Below are positions 1 to 8,058 of a stretch of DNA of 22,637 nucleotides, piece by piece. The position numbers were made by a program, and so were the translations under genes. The DNA is from Muribaculaceae bacterium (GTDB lineage Bacteria; Bacteroidota; Bacteroidia; Bacteroidales; Muribaculaceae). Position 1 is the first letter of the stretch, and each line of letters starts with the position of its first letter. A model generated the notes under the pieces. It was given only the letters and a program-made list of their open reading frames with translations. It was not told the DNA's origin and did no database searches. The stretch covers positions 1 to 22,637 of the forward strand of contig VSPG01000033.1 of the NCBI GenBank assembly GCA_009775265.1. The letters are read 5' to 3'.

Positions 1-2
1 TG

Positions 3-75
<73 letters not shown>

Positions 76-110
76 ATGGCGTTGCTCCAGCGTTTTCCGC
101 TTTTGCGTTG

Positions 111-142
111 CAAAGGTACAACCATTTTTTGAATTACCAAAA
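111..142 (-). promoter_or_regulatory. Bacteroidota-type promoter of tRNA-Gly
   Basis: On the minus strand a -33 element TTTTG (138-142) is followed after 19 nt by TACCTTTG (111-118), matching the TAnnTTTG -7 consensus of the Bacteroidota primary sigma factor. Transcription should start near 107, giving a precursor with a 5' leader of about 30 nt. Confidence 0.8.
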
Positions 143-223
143 TATTTCAGCGAAAAAATGCAGTTTGGTGCCTTTTTTGTGCGTTTTTGTGGGCTGGACG
201 CTGTTTTAATGGGCCGCCGCCGG

Positions 224-1672
224 CTATAGAATAGGGCTAAGGAGGCGCAGGAGCGACTGCATGGCTTTGCGCATCAACGGGCGGCTACGCCATTCGGCGG
301 GCATGATTCTGCGGCAGTCGTGTATGTCGGTGCGGAATATGTCGGCCATGCGTTCGTTCACCCGATGGGAGTATATGAACAAGTTTGCTTCGAAATTGTG
401 TTCAAAACTTCGGAAGTCGAAATTGGAGGATCCGATGGTGGAGAATTCATCGTCCACGAGTATCGTTTTGCTGTGTAGCATGCCGGCCGTGTACTGATAG
501 AATTTTATGCCTGCGCGGAGGCATTCCGATATATAGCTTTCAGAGGCGTATGTGAGCATGGACGAATCGCTGTGGGCAGGAATCATTACGCGGACGTCGA
601 CATGGGCGAGGGCTGCGGCCTGTAGCGATTTCAGCAGGCTGTCGGTGGGGAGGAAATACGGGGTCTGGATGTAGACCCGTTTTTTCGCCGAGGAGATGGC
701 TTTCTGGAATATGAATTCTATGTCTGACCATTGGGACGTTGGCCCTGATGTGAGCAGCTGCATGCCCACGTCGCCTTTGTCGTATGTTTCTGCCGGGTCG
801 GCGATGTCGTCGATGAGCGGCTGCCCCATGAAATTCCAGTCAACGGCGAAGCTGTGCAGCAGGGATGCTATTATCGGGCCTTTTACCCGCGCGTGAGTAT
901 CTCGCCACTTGTCAAAACGGCTGCCTCCGTCCATGTAGCGGTCGGCTATGTTCATGCCGCCTATGTAGCCCACGGCTCCGTCGATTATGCATATCTTGCG
1001 GTGGTTGCGCCAGTTGATTTTCGTGCCGAGTTGCGGGAATGTCACTTTGAAGAAGGGGTAGACTTTCACTCCGGCTTCCTGCAGGCTCTTGAAAAAACGC
1101 GATGATGTGCCCCAGGAGCCAACATGGTCGTATATCACCCGCACTTCCACGCCTGCACGTGCTCTGTCCACGAGAATGTCGCGTATTTCAGTGCCGACGT
1201 TGTCGTCGCAGAATATGTAGTACTGCATGCATATCGACCGTTGCGCATTGCGCAGGTCGTCTTTGAACGCGGCCATTTTGTCTGCCCCCGATATGAAGAT
1301 GTTTATGTCGTTGCCGGGATGGAAGGGTGCGCCTGTGAGCGAGCGCCCGAGTCTTATCTTTTGCCGGCTTTCTTCGCTGAACCCTTCCGGCAGTATGTTG
1401 CGCGGATGGCGTAGCTCGCGTTTTTTCAGGCGTCTGCGGTTGCGTCGCGAGATCATGCGCTTGTTCTTTATGTTTCTTCCGAAGAATACATAAAGGACTA
1501 TCCCCACAAAGGGAAGGAGCAGGAGCACAGTCACCCACGCGAGGGATTTCACAGGATTCCGGTTCTCGGATATGATTACGATGACAATGGCCACAACGGT
1601 CAGGGCGTATATGACTACGAGGACGTAGTATATCCATCCCATGCCCATGTATGTGGCCAGTGCTTCGAACAT
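224..1672 (-). CDS. cls: Cardiolipin synthase, phospholipase D superfamily
   Basis: This 482-residue protein should condense two phosphatidylglycerol molecules into cardiolipin and glycerol at the inner membrane. The N-terminus has two hydrophobic segments (about residues 13-34 and 44-64) as in the PLDc_N region, then a basic linker. Two complete HKD motifs are visible: H224-x-K226-x4-D231 (in NHRKICIID) and H400-x-K402-x4-D407 (in LHSKTILVDD), each followed by the usual GG/GS-x-N. The length matches bacterial ClsA-type enzymes (about 480 residues). It is the last gene of the nnr - DUF4831 - cls operon, starting 3 nt after the preceding stop codon. No convincing terminator hairpin is visible between its stop and the tRNA promoter. 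Confidence 0.95.
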   Translation of the reverse strand: MFEALATYMGMGWIYYVLVVIYALTVVAIVIVIISENRNPVKSLAWVTVLLLLPFVGIVLYVFFGRNIKNKRMISRRNRRRLKKRELRHPRNILPEGFSEESRQKIRLGRSLTGAPFHPGNDINIFISGADKMAAFKDDLRNAQRSICMQYYIFCDDNVGTEIRDILVDRARAGVEVRVIYDHVGSWGTSSRFFKSLQEAGVKVYPFFKVTFPQLGTKINWRNHRKICIIDGAVGYIGGMNIADRYMDGGSRFDKWRDTHARVKGPIIASLLHSFAVDWNFMGQPLIDDIADPAETYDKGDVGMQLLTSGPTSQWSDIEFIFQKAISSAKKRVYIQTPYFLPTDSLLKSLQAAALAHVDVRVMIPAHSDSSMLTYASESYISECLRAGIKFYQYTAGMLHSKTILVDDEFSTIGSSNFDFRSFEHNFEANLFIYSHRVNERMADIFRTDIHDCRRIMPAEWRSRPLMRKAMQSLLRLLSPIL

Positions 1673-1675
1673 ATT

Positions 1676-2770
1676 CTATTGCTGTATTTCTATAGGCGCA
1701 AGCTGAAGGATGCCTCCTGTTGCCGGGTCGAGCTGCAGCATGGATGGCGATTTCTTGTCAGTGAACAGGTCGGGGTCGAGGCCGAAAGTGATGCCGAGCT
1801 GGGCGAGTGGCACGGTGGCGGAGGCTATGGTCTCGCCGTCGTAGGAAATTTCCACTGTCGCTTCTCCGGGTATGTTGTAGGCGAAGCCGCCTTTCGGGAA
1901 GCGTTTCGGTTCGCCCTTGTCGGAAAGCGGCAGTTCCGGGCTTCCGCTTATGCGCAGGCTGAGGGTTAGGGGCGTTCCGCTCAGGTCGTCGGCGCCTACG
2001 ATGCCGTCTACCGGCGATATGCGTGCGAGCACCATCCGGTCTATTTCTGCGCTGTCAGGCACGATGGAAATGGTGCGTACTGCCGTCGACGTTTTTGTGG
2101 TACCGGCAAACATGGCTGTCAGCGCTGCCTCCTGTGCCGACAGGTTGTCGAGCACAAGCTGCATGGCTCGGCCGTCGGGAGGTGTGTTGTCGGATTGTCC
2201 TGACAGCAAATCGCTGCGCATCTCTCTAAGTTCAAACACTCTTTGTGCCGCGAGTTCCGCGCGCTTGGCGGTGGACGAACTGCGGGTCATCTCCTGCGTC
2301 ACTGCCTGACGGGCGGCTTCGGTCTCAAGCGGCGACGGGGCTGCGGGTCTGGCAACAGGGAGCTGTACGGATTTTATTTCAGGAGTCTTGTCTGTGTTGA
2401 CTGCGACGGGTACACCCCGTGGGTCGAGCATGATGTACGCCGCCGAGCCTTTTTTGAACTGAACCTGCCAGCGCGAGTTCTCGTCGGGTTCGCCATGAGT
2501 GCCTATTGTCACGGAGCGCACGGTCGCCGAGCGGCCGGGTTCGCGGATTGCGTCGGTGATGCCGAGATGACGGTTGGCGTAATTGAAGAATTCGCCTGGC
2601 GTACGTTCCGTAAGTTCGGCCTCCACTGTTATGTCGAGCGCCGTGACCGGCAGAGAATATATGAGAGCATATTCCGAAGCCTTGTTGGCTGTCAGGCGCT
2701 GGGCTGTCTGCGACGCGACAGGCATGATGGCGAGTGCGCTTATGGCTGAGATTGCTAATATCTTTTTCAT
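1676..2770 (-). CDS. DUF4831 family exported protein
   Basis: This 364-residue protein of unknown function resembles the Bacteroidota DUF4831 family. The start at MKKILAIS is preferred over upstream in-frame codons because it opens a clear signal peptide (about residues 1-20, ending near VASQ) and lies 2 nt after the nnr stop; the upstream extension is Arg-rich and overlaps nnr. The mature part begins with a Leu/Tyr/Val-rich beta-like segment, has an Ala/Glu/Arg-rich helical stretch in the middle with REMRSDLLSGQSDNTPPDG (a motif recurring in this family), and ends in more beta-like sequence. It is presumably periplasmic. Its place between a metabolite-repair enzyme and cardiolipin synthase does not reveal its role. 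Confidence 0.8.
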   Translation of the reverse strand: MKKILAISAISALAIMPVASQTAQRLTANKASEYALIYSLPVTALDITVEAELTERTPGEFFNYANRHLGITDAIREPGRSATVRSVTIGTHGEPDENSRWQVQFKKGSAAYIMLDPRGVPVAVNTDKTPEIKSVQLPVARPAAPSPLETEAARQAVTQEMTRSSSTAKRAELAAQRVFELREMRSDLLSGQSDNTPPDGRAMQLVLDNLSAQEAALTAMFAGTTKTSTAVRTISIVPDSAEIDRMVLARISPVDGIVGADDLSGTPLTLSLRISGSPELPLSDKGEPKRFPKGGFAYNIPGEATVEISYDGETIASATVPLAQLGITFGLDPDLFTDKKSPSMLQLDPATGGILQLAPIEIQQ

Positions 2771-2772
2771 AG

Positions 2773-4302
2773 TCAGTTCATGATTGAATTGATGGCGCGG
2801 CCGATGTTGTCTACTACGTCGCCGGCCGTCACCCCGTAGCTTCCGTGGGTCTTTTCGGCCATCTGGCCTGCCATTCCATGGATATAAACGCCTGCCGATG
2901 CGGCGAGTTCTGAGCTTAGCCCCTGCGCCATAAGTCCGGCTATGAGGCCGGTGAGCACATCGCCTGTACCTGCGGTGGCGAGCGCGGCGGTGCCGGTTGG
3001 GTTGTAGCACACCTTGCCGTCGGGGCGAACTACGGCGCTGTGGTGCCCTTTGAGCACTATTACTATTTTATGGAACATCGCCACCTCTATGGCTTTGGCC
3101 AGACGGGCGTCCGAACCTGGTTGCGTGCCGAACATGCGGTCGAATTCTTCGGCGTGCGGGGTGAGTATGCTCATCACCGGTATGTAGTCGAGCAGGGTGG
3201 GGCGCATTGCAATGCAGTTGAGAGCATCGGCATCGAGCACCACGGCGCGGCTGTTGGCGTTGGCCACTTTCAGGAATGCTTCGAGGGCGTCGATGGTGGC
3301 GTCGTTTGTCCCTATGCCCGGGCCGGCGGCCACTGCCGAATAATTGTGGCGCAACTCTATGTCGCGGAGGTATACGTCGCCGGGGTCGGCCTCGAACAGT
3401 GCCTCCGGCGCAGCTGTCTGCAGCACGAAGTAGCCGCAACGCGGGGCGTGGCAGGTCACTTTCCCGCATCCCGAGCGCAGGGCCGCCCGTGTGGCAAGCT
3501 GTGCGGCGCCCATCATGCCGTAGCTGCCGGCGAAAATCACGAGACTGCCATAATCGGCTTTCGAGCTGTCCGGGTGGCGTGGCGACAGGATGCGTCGCAC
3601 CTGTTTTCTTTCTATGAGGTAATATCCCACAGGCATATCTGCGGCCGCTTTGCGGGAATATCCGGCGTCGAGAGTCTGCCATTGTCCGATGAGTTCGGCG
3701 TTCTCGGCCGGAAAGTATGCCAGTCTCGGCACTCCTATGGCCAGCGTGAGGTCAGCGTGTATGATGTTGCGGTTTATGAGGCCCGGGGCACCGTCGGCCG
3801 GAAGTCCGGAGGGCATGTCGATGGCCACGATACGCGCGCCGCTTTCGTTGATGCGCCGCACGAGCGCCTGGTATGCTCCTCCGAGCGGCCCTTCGATTTC
3901 GCTGCCGAAAAGGCCGTCCACAACAAGGTCTCGGCTCGACAGTTCGGGCATGGAGAAGTTTCCTGTCACTTCTTCGAGCCCCTCGGCTCCGCATTCGGCC
4001 AGATAGGCGTCGCGTGCGGCGAGGGTGTCGGGGCGTGCCGATGTGCCGCGTATGTTGAAGAAATATACCCGTGGCCGTTTGCCTTTTTTTACCAGCTTTT
4101 TCGCTGCAGAAAGGGCTATGGCTCCGCAACGCTTCGGACCCGCGAAAACCACAGGCTTGCAGCCGCATTCGGCCAGCACGTCGGCTATGGCTTCGGCGGC
4201 TTCCGCGCCCAATGTGGCGTTAAGTTCCACCATGCTTGTGCCTCTTTCTTCAAGGCTTGCCGCTTCTATTTCTTGTATCTGCTTGTAGGAATAAAGTTTC
4301 AT
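2773..4302 (-). CDS. nnr: Bifunctional NAD(P)H-hydrate epimerase / ADP-dependent dehydratase
   Basis: This 509-residue, two-domain metabolite-repair protein has an N-terminal YjeF_N-like epimerase fold (about 1-220) and a C-terminal ribokinase-like dehydratase (about 230-509). The C-terminal domain keeps its family signatures: GSYGMMGAAQLATRAALRSG, AAGPGIG, VLDADALN, LTPHAEEF and the catalytic ATAGTGDVLTG loop. It should therefore turn S-NAD(P)H hydrate back into NAD(P)H using ADP. The N-terminal domain is odd: where epimerases normally carry a GxGNNGGDG-type loop, this protein reads AGPKRCGAIAL (about residues 54-64), so the Asn pair and the Asp are absent. DMPSG is kept further on. The start MKLYSYKQI is chosen because it lies downstream of a good promoter; an in-frame ATG 11 codons upstream falls in the predicted leader. 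Confidence 0.93.
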   Translation of the reverse strand: MKLYSYKQIQEIEAASLEERGTSMVELNATLGAEAAEAIADVLAECGCKPVVFAGPKRCGAIALSAAKKLVKKGKRPRVYFFNIRGTSARPDTLAARDAYLAECGAEGLEEVTGNFSMPELSSRDLVVDGLFGSEIEGPLGGAYQALVRRINESGARIVAIDMPSGLPADGAPGLINRNIIHADLTLAIGVPRLAYFPAENAELIGQWQTLDAGYSRKAAADMPVGYYLIERKQVRRILSPRHPDSSKADYGSLVIFAGSYGMMGAAQLATRAALRSGCGKVTCHAPRCGYFVLQTAAPEALFEADPGDVYLRDIELRHNYSAVAAGPGIGTNDATIDALEAFLKVANANSRAVVLDADALNCIAMRPTLLDYIPVMSILTPHAEEFDRMFGTQPGSDARLAKAIEVAMFHKIVIVLKGHHSAVVRPDGKVCYNPTGTAALATAGTGDVLTGLIAGLMAQGLSSELAASAGVYIHGMAGQMAEKTHGSYGVTAGDVVDNIGRAINSIMN

Positions 4303-4314
4303 AACAAAGGTCGC

Positions 4315-4370
4315 AACTCCATCGGGAGTTATCAATCGACAAAATTAAGGAAAATGTAGCGACAAAACAA
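4315..4370 (-). promoter_or_regulatory. Promoter and 5' leader hairpin of nnr - DUF4831 - cls
   Basis: On the minus strand TTG (4368-4370) is followed after 20 nt by TAATTTTG (4340-4347), a good -33/-7 pair; transcription should start near 4336. The short leader contains a 6-bp hairpin AACTCC/GGAGTT with a 4-nt loop (4315-4330), a few bases after the start site. This promoter separates nnr from hom, whose stop codon is 40 nt further upstream. No strong terminator for hom is seen in between, so read-through from the methionine operon is possible. Confidence 0.65.
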
Positions 4371-4388
4371 GCCTATGGCAGCGGAATT

Positions 4389-5600
4389 TTATTCGTCGAG
4401 TTCGAGAAAAAAGCGGGGGATGTTGGCCAGAAACACGCGTGGGTCGGAAAGCTGTTCGCGGCATGCCAGAAGGTCGGATAGTCGGATGTCGCCCATCACA
4501 TAGTTGAAATCCTCGGAAAGGTGCATTTCGCAGATGTTCAGGAACGGGATGCCGTCAAGATAGTCGCGGCCGGTGTAGCGCAGATACACACGCAGCACGA
4601 CGTCGGTGCTGTAGGCAGGCCGGTTCATGTAGCCCATTTTCTTGTATTCGTAGCGGTAACCATGCCGGCGTGCCATCACGTCGCTGAGAATGGACGATGC
4701 AGTGGGCAGCGCTCCGGCGCCTTTGCCGAACATGAACTGGCGGTCGTAGCATTCGCCGCGTATCACCACTCCGTTGTATTCGTCGTCCACGCTGTAGATA
4801 TATTTCGACGGGCTTACGAATTCGGGCATCACGAACATCGTGAAACGCTCGTCGCTTACCTTCACCACTTGTGCCACGAGCTTGATTTTCATGCGTTTCT
4901 CTCGCGCATGCCGTATGTCGTGGCTGTTTATCGTAGCTATGCCGTAGGTGAAAATTTGTTCAGGGCTGACGTATACACCGAGGGCATGTACGGTAATGAT
5001 GATTAGCTTGAACAGAGAGTCGAAGCCTTCGATATCGAATGACGGGTCGCTCTCTGCAAAACCGAGCTGCTGCGCCCGCTCAAGGGCCGCTGCGTATTCC
5101 TCATTGTGGTCGAACACCCGCGACAGTATGTAGTTCGACGAGCCGTTGAGTATGCCTTTCACTTCAAGCAGCAGGTCGTTGTCGTAATATTCCTCGAGGT
5201 TTCGTATCACAGGTATGGAACCGCACGACGATGCATCGTACAGCAGTGCGGTGTCGTATCGGCGTTGCAGTTCTATTAATTCCGGAAGATGGCGTGCTAT
5301 CATGGCTTTGTTGCCCGATACCACGGGGACACCCCGCTTCAGCGCCGAGGTGACGATGCGGTAGGAGGCTTCGGCGTTGTCCACCACTTCCACTATCAGG
5401 TTGATGGACGGATCGTCGAGTATGTCGTTTTCGTTGTCGGTTAGCAGTCCTGCCGGCACTTCTACAGTGCGGGGTTTCGACAGGTTGCGCACGCATATTC
5501 GTTTGATTTCGGCATGGGCGTTGGCGGCGCGTCCTATCACTTTGTATATGCCTTGGCCCACGGTTCCGAAGCCGAACAGGCCGATGTTTATCGTGTTCAT
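4389..5600 (-). CDS. hom: Homoserine dehydrogenase
   Basis: This 403-residue, monofunctional NAD(P)H-dependent enzyme reduces aspartate 4-semialdehyde to homoserine. The N-terminus carries the Rossmann motif GLFGFGTVGQG (residues 7-17). GNKAMIA and the LNGSSNYIL loop follow. The active-site segment AESDPSFDIEGFDSLFKL keeps the family Asp and Lys. There is no fused aspartokinase. The C-terminal roughly 80 residues after the catalytic domain do not show an obvious ACT domain, so allosteric feedback by threonine may be absent or altered. Its start lies 13 nt after the metX stop, making it the third gene of metY - metX - hom. This couples homoserine supply to the methionine branch rather than to a thr operon. 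Confidence 0.94.
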   Translation of the reverse strand: MNTINIGLFGFGTVGQGIYKVIGRAANAHAEIKRICVRNLSKPRTVEVPAGLLTDNENDILDDPSINLIVEVVDNAEASYRIVTSALKRGVPVVSGNKAMIARHLPELIELQRRYDTALLYDASSCGSIPVIRNLEEYYDNDLLLEVKGILNGSSNYILSRVFDHNEEYAAALERAQQLGFAESDPSFDIEGFDSLFKLIIITVHALGVYVSPEQIFTYGIATINSHDIRHAREKRMKIKLVAQVVKVSDERFTMFVMPEFVSPSKYIYSVDDEYNGVVIRGECYDRQFMFGKGAGALPTASSILSDVMARRHGYRYEYKKMGYMNRPAYSTDVVLRVYLRYTGRDYLDGIPFLNICEMHLSEDFNYVMGDIRLSDLLACREQLSDPRVFLANIPRFFLELDE

Positions 5601-5613
5601 ATCTGGTCGAGTC

Positions 5614-6630
5614 TCAGATGAAAGCTGTTAATATTTCGTTAAGGCGGCGGTGCTCCACGAGGAAGCCGTCGTGTCCGAAGTCCGATTCGATTTCTTCGTA
5701 GCGCGCTCCGGGGATGCGCGAGCACAGCAGCCGCATTTCGCGGGGAGTGAAAATCATGTCGGTGGTGATGCCTATCACTATTGTATCTGCCTTTATAGAG
5801 CCGAGCGCCCGGTCGAGTCCGCCGCGTCCGCGTCCTGCGTTGTGGGTGTCGAAAGCGTCAAGTATGGCCATATATGAATAAGCGTTGTACCGCGACGTAA
5901 GTTTTGTGCCCTGGTATTGCTGGTAGCTGCACGGCCGGTGTTTTTGGCGTGGCAAAGGGTGGGGCGTGTCGTCATCGGCTTGCGTGAGGTTGTAGCCTTC
6001 GCCGCCGCGGTAGGTGAGCAGCCCTATTGCGCGTGCGGCCGCGAGTCCTGCCATGCCCGCGTCGGGGCGCGGTTCGCCGTAGGTCGGGTCGGCTTCTATG
6101 GCCATGCGTTGTGTCTCGTCTATTGCGATAGTCCACGGAGACGCTTTTGCGTCTGTGGCGATGAGCACAAGGCGCCGGAAGCGTCCGGGCTGCTGTACAG
6201 CCCATTCTATGGCCTGGAAGCCGCCGACGGAACTGCCCACGAGCGCGTGTATGCCCTCGATGCCGAGGGCGTCGGCCAGCACGCGGTGTGCTTTCACCAT
6301 GTCGCGGATGGTGAAAGCTGGAAAACTGCCATAATAAGGCTCGCCTGTGGCGGGGTTCTCCGAAAGCGGACCTGTGGTGCCGTAGTGTGAGCCGAGGATG
6401 TTGGCGCACACCACGAACCATCGTTCCGGGTCAAGAAAACAGCCCTGTTCGACCGTGTGCGGCCACCAGTCGGCCACATCGCTATTGGCCGTAAGAGCGT
6501 GGCACACCCACACGACGTTGTCGCGGCGTCCGTTCAGCCGTCCGTAGGTGTGGTAGGCGATGTCCAGTTGAGGCAGGCATCCCCCGAGTTCGAGCGCGAA
6601 AGGCCCGGTGTGTCGATAGTGCTGGATCAT
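5614..6630 (-). CDS. metX: Homoserine O-acetyltransferase (alpha/beta hydrolase fold)
   Basis: This 338-residue enzyme transfers an acyl group, probably acetyl from acetyl-CoA, to homoserine. The nucleophile elbow GSSVGG places the catalytic Ser at 134; Asp291 (in ITTDMIF) and His320 (in FGHDGFL) complete the triad expected for MetX. HALTANSD, NILGSHYGTTGP and SYMAILDAFD are further family signatures. Acetyl rather than succinyl specificity is inferred from the MetX fold and the sulfhydrylase partner. The start MIQHYRHTG is chosen because its ATG overlaps the metY stop by 4 nt (ATGA), a typical coupling; the longer upstream extension would run through metY coding sequence. The length is a little short compared with MetX proteins of about 350-380 residues. 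Confidence 0.94.
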   Translation of the reverse strand: MIQHYRHTGPFALELGGCLPQLDIAYHTYGRLNGRRDNVVWVCHALTANSDVADWWPHTVEQGCFLDPERWFVVCANILGSHYGTTGPLSENPATGEPYYGSFPAFTIRDMVKAHRVLADALGIEGIHALVGSSVGGFQAIEWAVQQPGRFRRLVLIATDAKASPWTIAIDETQRMAIEADPTYGEPRPDAGMAGLAAARAIGLLTYRGGEGYNLTQADDDTPHPLPRQKHRPCSYQQYQGTKLTSRYNAYSYMAILDAFDTHNAGRGRGGLDRALGSIKADTIVIGITTDMIFTPREMRLLCSRIPGARYEEIESDFGHDGFLVEHRRLNEILTAFI

Positions 6631-7916
6631 ATCTCGATGCGGCTGAGCGCGTTGTCGAAGTCGGCTATGATGTCTTCCACGTCTTCCAGCCCTACTGATA
6701 TGCGCAGCAGGGTAGGGGTGACGCCGGCTGCAAGCAGGTCTGATTCTGACAGCTGCTTGTGGGTGGTGGATGCAGGGTGTGTCACCACGGTTATGGAATC
6801 GCCGATCATTGTCATGTGGGCGGCGAGTTCGAGCGATTCCACGAATTTTGCCGTGGTTTCCACCGAGCCTCTCAGTTCCACCGTGAACACGCAGCTTCCG
6901 CCGTGGCGGAAATATTTTTTGGTGAGAGCATGGTAAGGATGGTCTTCGAAGCCCACGTAGCTTACGGATTTCACCTTCTCGTGTCTGCGGAGATGTTCGG
7001 CGAGGCGACGTGTGGACTCGGCCTGATGACACACGCGCAGAGAAAGTGTTTCCAAGCCTATCATCATCAGGTAGCTGTCGAAAGGCGATGGCGAAGCGCC
7101 GAGGTCGCGCAGGCCGTCCACGCGGCATTTAACGATGAATGCGGCCTCGCCGAACGCCTCGCGCAGGTTCAGTCCGTGGTAGCCTTCCGACGGCCCGTCG
7201 ATACACGGGAATTTGCCGTTGCCCCAGTCGAAACGTCCGCTGTCCACTATTATGCCTCCCATGGCCGTGCCGTGTCCGTTTATCCATTTTGTGGCGGAGT
7301 CCACGATGATGTCGGCTCCCCAGTCGAAAGGGTTGCACAGATAGCCTCCCGCTCCGAAAGTGTTGTCTGCCACGAAAGGCACGCCGGCCGAGTGCGCCAC
7401 ACGGGCTATGGCTTCCAGGTCGGCCACGGCGCATGTGGGGTTGCCCATACTTTCCGCGAACACCGCACGCGTGCGGCTGTCGATGAGCGATTCGTAGGCC
7501 TCCGGAGTGTCGTTGCCGGCGATGCGTATTTCTATTCCCAGGCGGCGCAGCGTGTGGCGGAACTGATTGTACGTGCCTCCGTACAGAAACTGCGATGCCA
7601 CAATGTTGTCGCCTTCCGAGGCCAGCGCTGTCACTGTTATAAGAATCGCTGCCATGCCCGACGACACAGCCAATGCGCCCACGCCGCCGTAGAGTGCGGC
7701 CACACGCTCTTCGTAGGCCGAAGTGGTGGGGTTCTGCAGTCGGGTGTATATATTGCCGGCTTCCGACAGATTGAAAAGACGTGCGGCGTGGTTGCAGTCC
7801 TTGAATCTGTATGCGGCTGTGGGGTATATGGCCACGCCGCGAGAGCCTGTGTTTTCGTGTCTGTCAAGTCCTGCGTGGATTTGACGTGTCTGGAATTTTA
7901 GTTTTTTGAAATCCAT
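6627..7916 (-). CDS. metY: O-acetylhomoserine sulfhydrylase (PLP enzyme)
   Basis: This 429-residue Cys/Met-metabolism PLP enzyme makes homocysteine from O-acetylhomoserine and sulfide. The Schiff-base lysine is K210 in DSATKWINGHG. RLQNPTTSAYEERVAALYGG, SSGMAAI, the Asp in VADNTFGAG and the C-terminal THPASTTH motif are all as expected. The length of about 430 residues favours MetY-type sulfhydrylases over the shorter MetB/MetC proteins (about 380-400). It is the first gene of metY - metX - hom. Its mRNA begins with a long leader holding a Met-rich mini-ORF and a terminator, so expression is probably controlled by attenuation. Confidence 0.95.
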   Translation of the reverse strand: MDFKKLKFQTRQIHAGLDRHENTGSRGVAIYPTAAYRFKDCNHAARLFNLSEAGNIYTRLQNPTTSAYEERVAALYGGVGALAVSSGMAAILITVTALASEGDNIVASQFLYGGTYNQFRHTLRRLGIEIRIAGNDTPEAYESLIDSRTRAVFAESMGNPTCAVADLEAIARVAHSAGVPFVADNTFGAGGYLCNPFDWGADIIVDSATKWINGHGTAMGGIIVDSGRFDWGNGKFPCIDGPSEGYHGLNLREAFGEAAFIVKCRVDGLRDLGASPSPFDSYLMMIGLETLSLRVCHQAESTRRLAEHLRRHEKVKSVSYVGFEDHPYHALTKKYFRHGGSCVFTVELRGSVETTAKFVESLELAAHMTMIGDSITVVTHPASTTHKQLSESDLLAAGVTPTLLRISVGLEDVEDIIADFDNALSRIEI

Positions 7917-7932
7917 GTTTGGGCAATGTATT

Positions 7933-7964
7933 AAAAAATCCGGCCTCGCATTGCGGAGCCGGAC
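7933..7964 (-). terminator. Leader terminator upstream of metY
   Basis: On the minus strand the arms CCGGCTCCGC (7953-7962) and GCGAGGCCGG (7940-7949) pair through five G-C pairs, a G-U, one mismatch and three more G-C pairs over a 3-nt loop, followed by six T residues (7933-7938). It ends about 16 nt before the metY start codon. It can therefore only act on the metY transcript, as an attenuator rather than as an end-of-gene terminator of another unit. Confidence 0.8.
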
Positions 7965-7998
7965 GGATTATTGATTTCGTTTTTGTGCGTGAAAAGTA

Positions 7999-8058
7999 TC
8001 ACCCCCGGCTCTGTCGGCAGCGCATCATCATACCCATTGCCATGTCCGTGGCGGACAT
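7999..8058 (-). CDS. Met-rich leader peptide of the metY operon
   Basis: This is a 19-codon ORF, MSATDMAMGMMMRCRQSRG, ending in TGA. Six of 19 residues are Met, including three consecutive ATG codons and five Met within seven codons (residues 6-12), plus one Cys. It sits between the inferred transcription start and the leader terminator of a methionine biosynthesis operon. Its last codons (CAG AGC CGG) contain the sequence that can pair with the terminator left arm. An internal ATG at 8041-8043 gives a 14-residue version in the same frame. By analogy with the his, leu and trp leaders, ribosome stalling at the Met run would report low methionyl-tRNA. The composition and position are seen directly; the function is inferred. 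Confidence 0.72.
   Translation of the reverse strand: MSATDMAMGMMMRCRQSRG

Noticed and set aside
76..223. A small gene or second tRNA between tRNA-Gly and cls
   Set aside because: The stretch holds only the tRNA promoter and AT-rich sequence; no cloverleaf or convincing ORF was seen.
3040..4359. 439-codon open frame on the plus strand opposite nnr
   Set aside because: It is a shadow of the GC-rich nnr frame; the translation is rich in His, Cys, Gly and Arg with no domain, while the minus strand carries clear family motifs.
6759..7901. 380-codon open frame on the plus strand opposite metY
   Set aside because: It is antisense to a well-conserved PLP enzyme and has shadow-type composition with no recognisable motif.
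8005..8041. Cobalamin riboswitch in the metY leader
   Set aside because: GCCG-rich stretches occur here, but neither the B12-box nor its flanking helices are present.
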